NCBI GenBank assembly: GCA_017394865.1
Contig: JAFPWT010000006.1
Span: forward strand, 79,763-143,762
Length of the DNA: 64,000 nt
Direction: 5' to 3'
From: Bacteroidales bacterium
GTDB lineage: Bacteria; Bacteroidota; Bacteroidia; Bacteroidales; F082
Shown: positions 63,760 to 64,000 of the stretch, piece by piece
Numbering within the stretch: the stretch's first letter is position 1
Layout of the letters: each line of letters begins with the position of its first letter
Position numbers and translations under genes: made by a program
Notes under the pieces: model-generated
The model's input: only the letters and a program-made list of their open reading frames with translations
What the model was told of the DNA's origin: nothing
Databases searched by the model: none

Positions 63760-64000
63760 TTATCTTCTTCTACGCATATAATTTGTGATGGCTCTTTTGA
63801 ACTCTTCGCACGACTGGTAGCGCTGTGAGGGCAGTTTGGCCAGGGCATGCTCGACGATCATTTGAAGCTCATCACTGATGGGCGGGTAATATTTTTTCAT
63901 TTGCGGGGTGGGGTCGTTTTGGATTTTGTTTTTGATTTCGCTCAACGCCTCCCGCACGTTTGGGTTTTGCGAGGTGAAGGGCAAGGTTCCCGTAAGCATC
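63760..64000 (-). CDS. Ser/Thr protein kinase, C-terminal fragment (cut by window edge)
   Basis: The visible 80 residues read MLTGTLPFTS at the edge, then ISDELQMIVEHALAKLPSQRYQSCEEFKRAITNYMRRRR to the stop. This is the end of a Hanks kinase C-lobe: the L.TG..PF segment after the helix F region, and the A..K.P..R......F motif before the last helix. The start lies beyond 64000. It stops right after the kinase domain with no membrane segment, so it is probably a soluble kinase and the first gene seen of the leftward cluster. Confidence 0.85.
   Translation of the reverse strand, partial: MLTGTLPFTSQNPNVREALSEIKNKIQNDPTPQMKKYYPPISDELQMIVEHALAKLPSQRYQSCEEFKRAITNYMRRRR

Noticed and set aside
1-64000. 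Search for rRNA, tRNA, complete insertion sequences, prophage genes and T9SS machinery
   Set aside because: By eye I found none. Several proteins carry T9SS tails, but no Por or Gld/Spr component is encoded here. A tRNA scan would be needed to exclude a missed tRNA.

Overview
The window comes from a member of the Bacteroidota, most likely an uncultured gut- or rumen-type member of the order Bacteroidales. The evidence is in the sequence. About fifteen genes are preceded by the Bacteroidetes -7 box TAnnTTTG (usually TATCTTTG). Six proteins end in a type IX secretion (T9SS) type A sorting domain with a terminal KIVVK/KIVIK/VRRIIR-like tail. There are two TonB-dependent receptors with carboxypeptidase-like N-termini, a fimbrillin-like fragment, BspA-type leucine-rich repeats and a prfB gene with a programmed frameshift. 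I saw no rRNA, tRNA, CRISPR array, transposase or complete insertion sequence.

Layout. 1-10.1 kb: metabolic and envelope genes (indolepyruvate oxidoreductase alpha fragment, secreted amidase, TonB receptor, fucosidase, small beta-barrel, an OadA-like carboxyltransferase, YitT). 10.4-16.1 kb: a ParE/RelE toxin-antitoxin pair, a YgiQ radical SAM protein, a nicotinamidase-like lipoprotein, an orphan PTS EIIC-like permease, recX and a membrane-bound LytTR regulator. 16.2-20.0 kb: a fatty-acid synthesis cluster read leftward (fabH, fabF, fabZ, acpP, fabG), divergent from a membrane AraC-type regulator. 21.4-45.2 kb: an accessory island of giant T9SS-exported surface proteins (2504, 1235 and 1877 aa) plus a stand-alone C-terminal domain gene. 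These alternate with three different AAA ATPase/nuclease-like genes, a truncated fourth ATPase, repeated tail fragments (APLGGGALLLIGFGAAY) and many palindromes. 45.5-56.4 kb: a TonB receptor-like barrel, an ECF sigma factor with its membrane partner, a leucine-rich-repeat T9SS protein, prfB, cstA and an ABC-F protein.

56.4-64.0 kb: an AT-richer block read entirely leftward, holding two Hanks-type Ser/Thr kinases (one cut by the window edge), three FHA-domain membrane proteins and a periplasmic MORN-repeat protein. Two of the FHA proteins share one cytoplasmic FHA plus transmembrane module but carry different extracytoplasmic enzyme-like domains, a subtilisin-like protease and a permuted papain/NlpC-like domain. 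This looks like a transmembrane phospho-signalling system that could control periplasmic proteolysis. I consider it the best candidate for an undescribed system here.

Two kinds of small repeat cut across gene boundaries. One is a 28-nt palindrome with arms GTAGAGACG/CGTCTCTAC, found three times in frame inside T9SS C-terminal domains and once as a likely terminator. The other is a set of 7- or 8-bp-period tracts at gene junctions, which supply a stop codon, a start codon or coding sequence.
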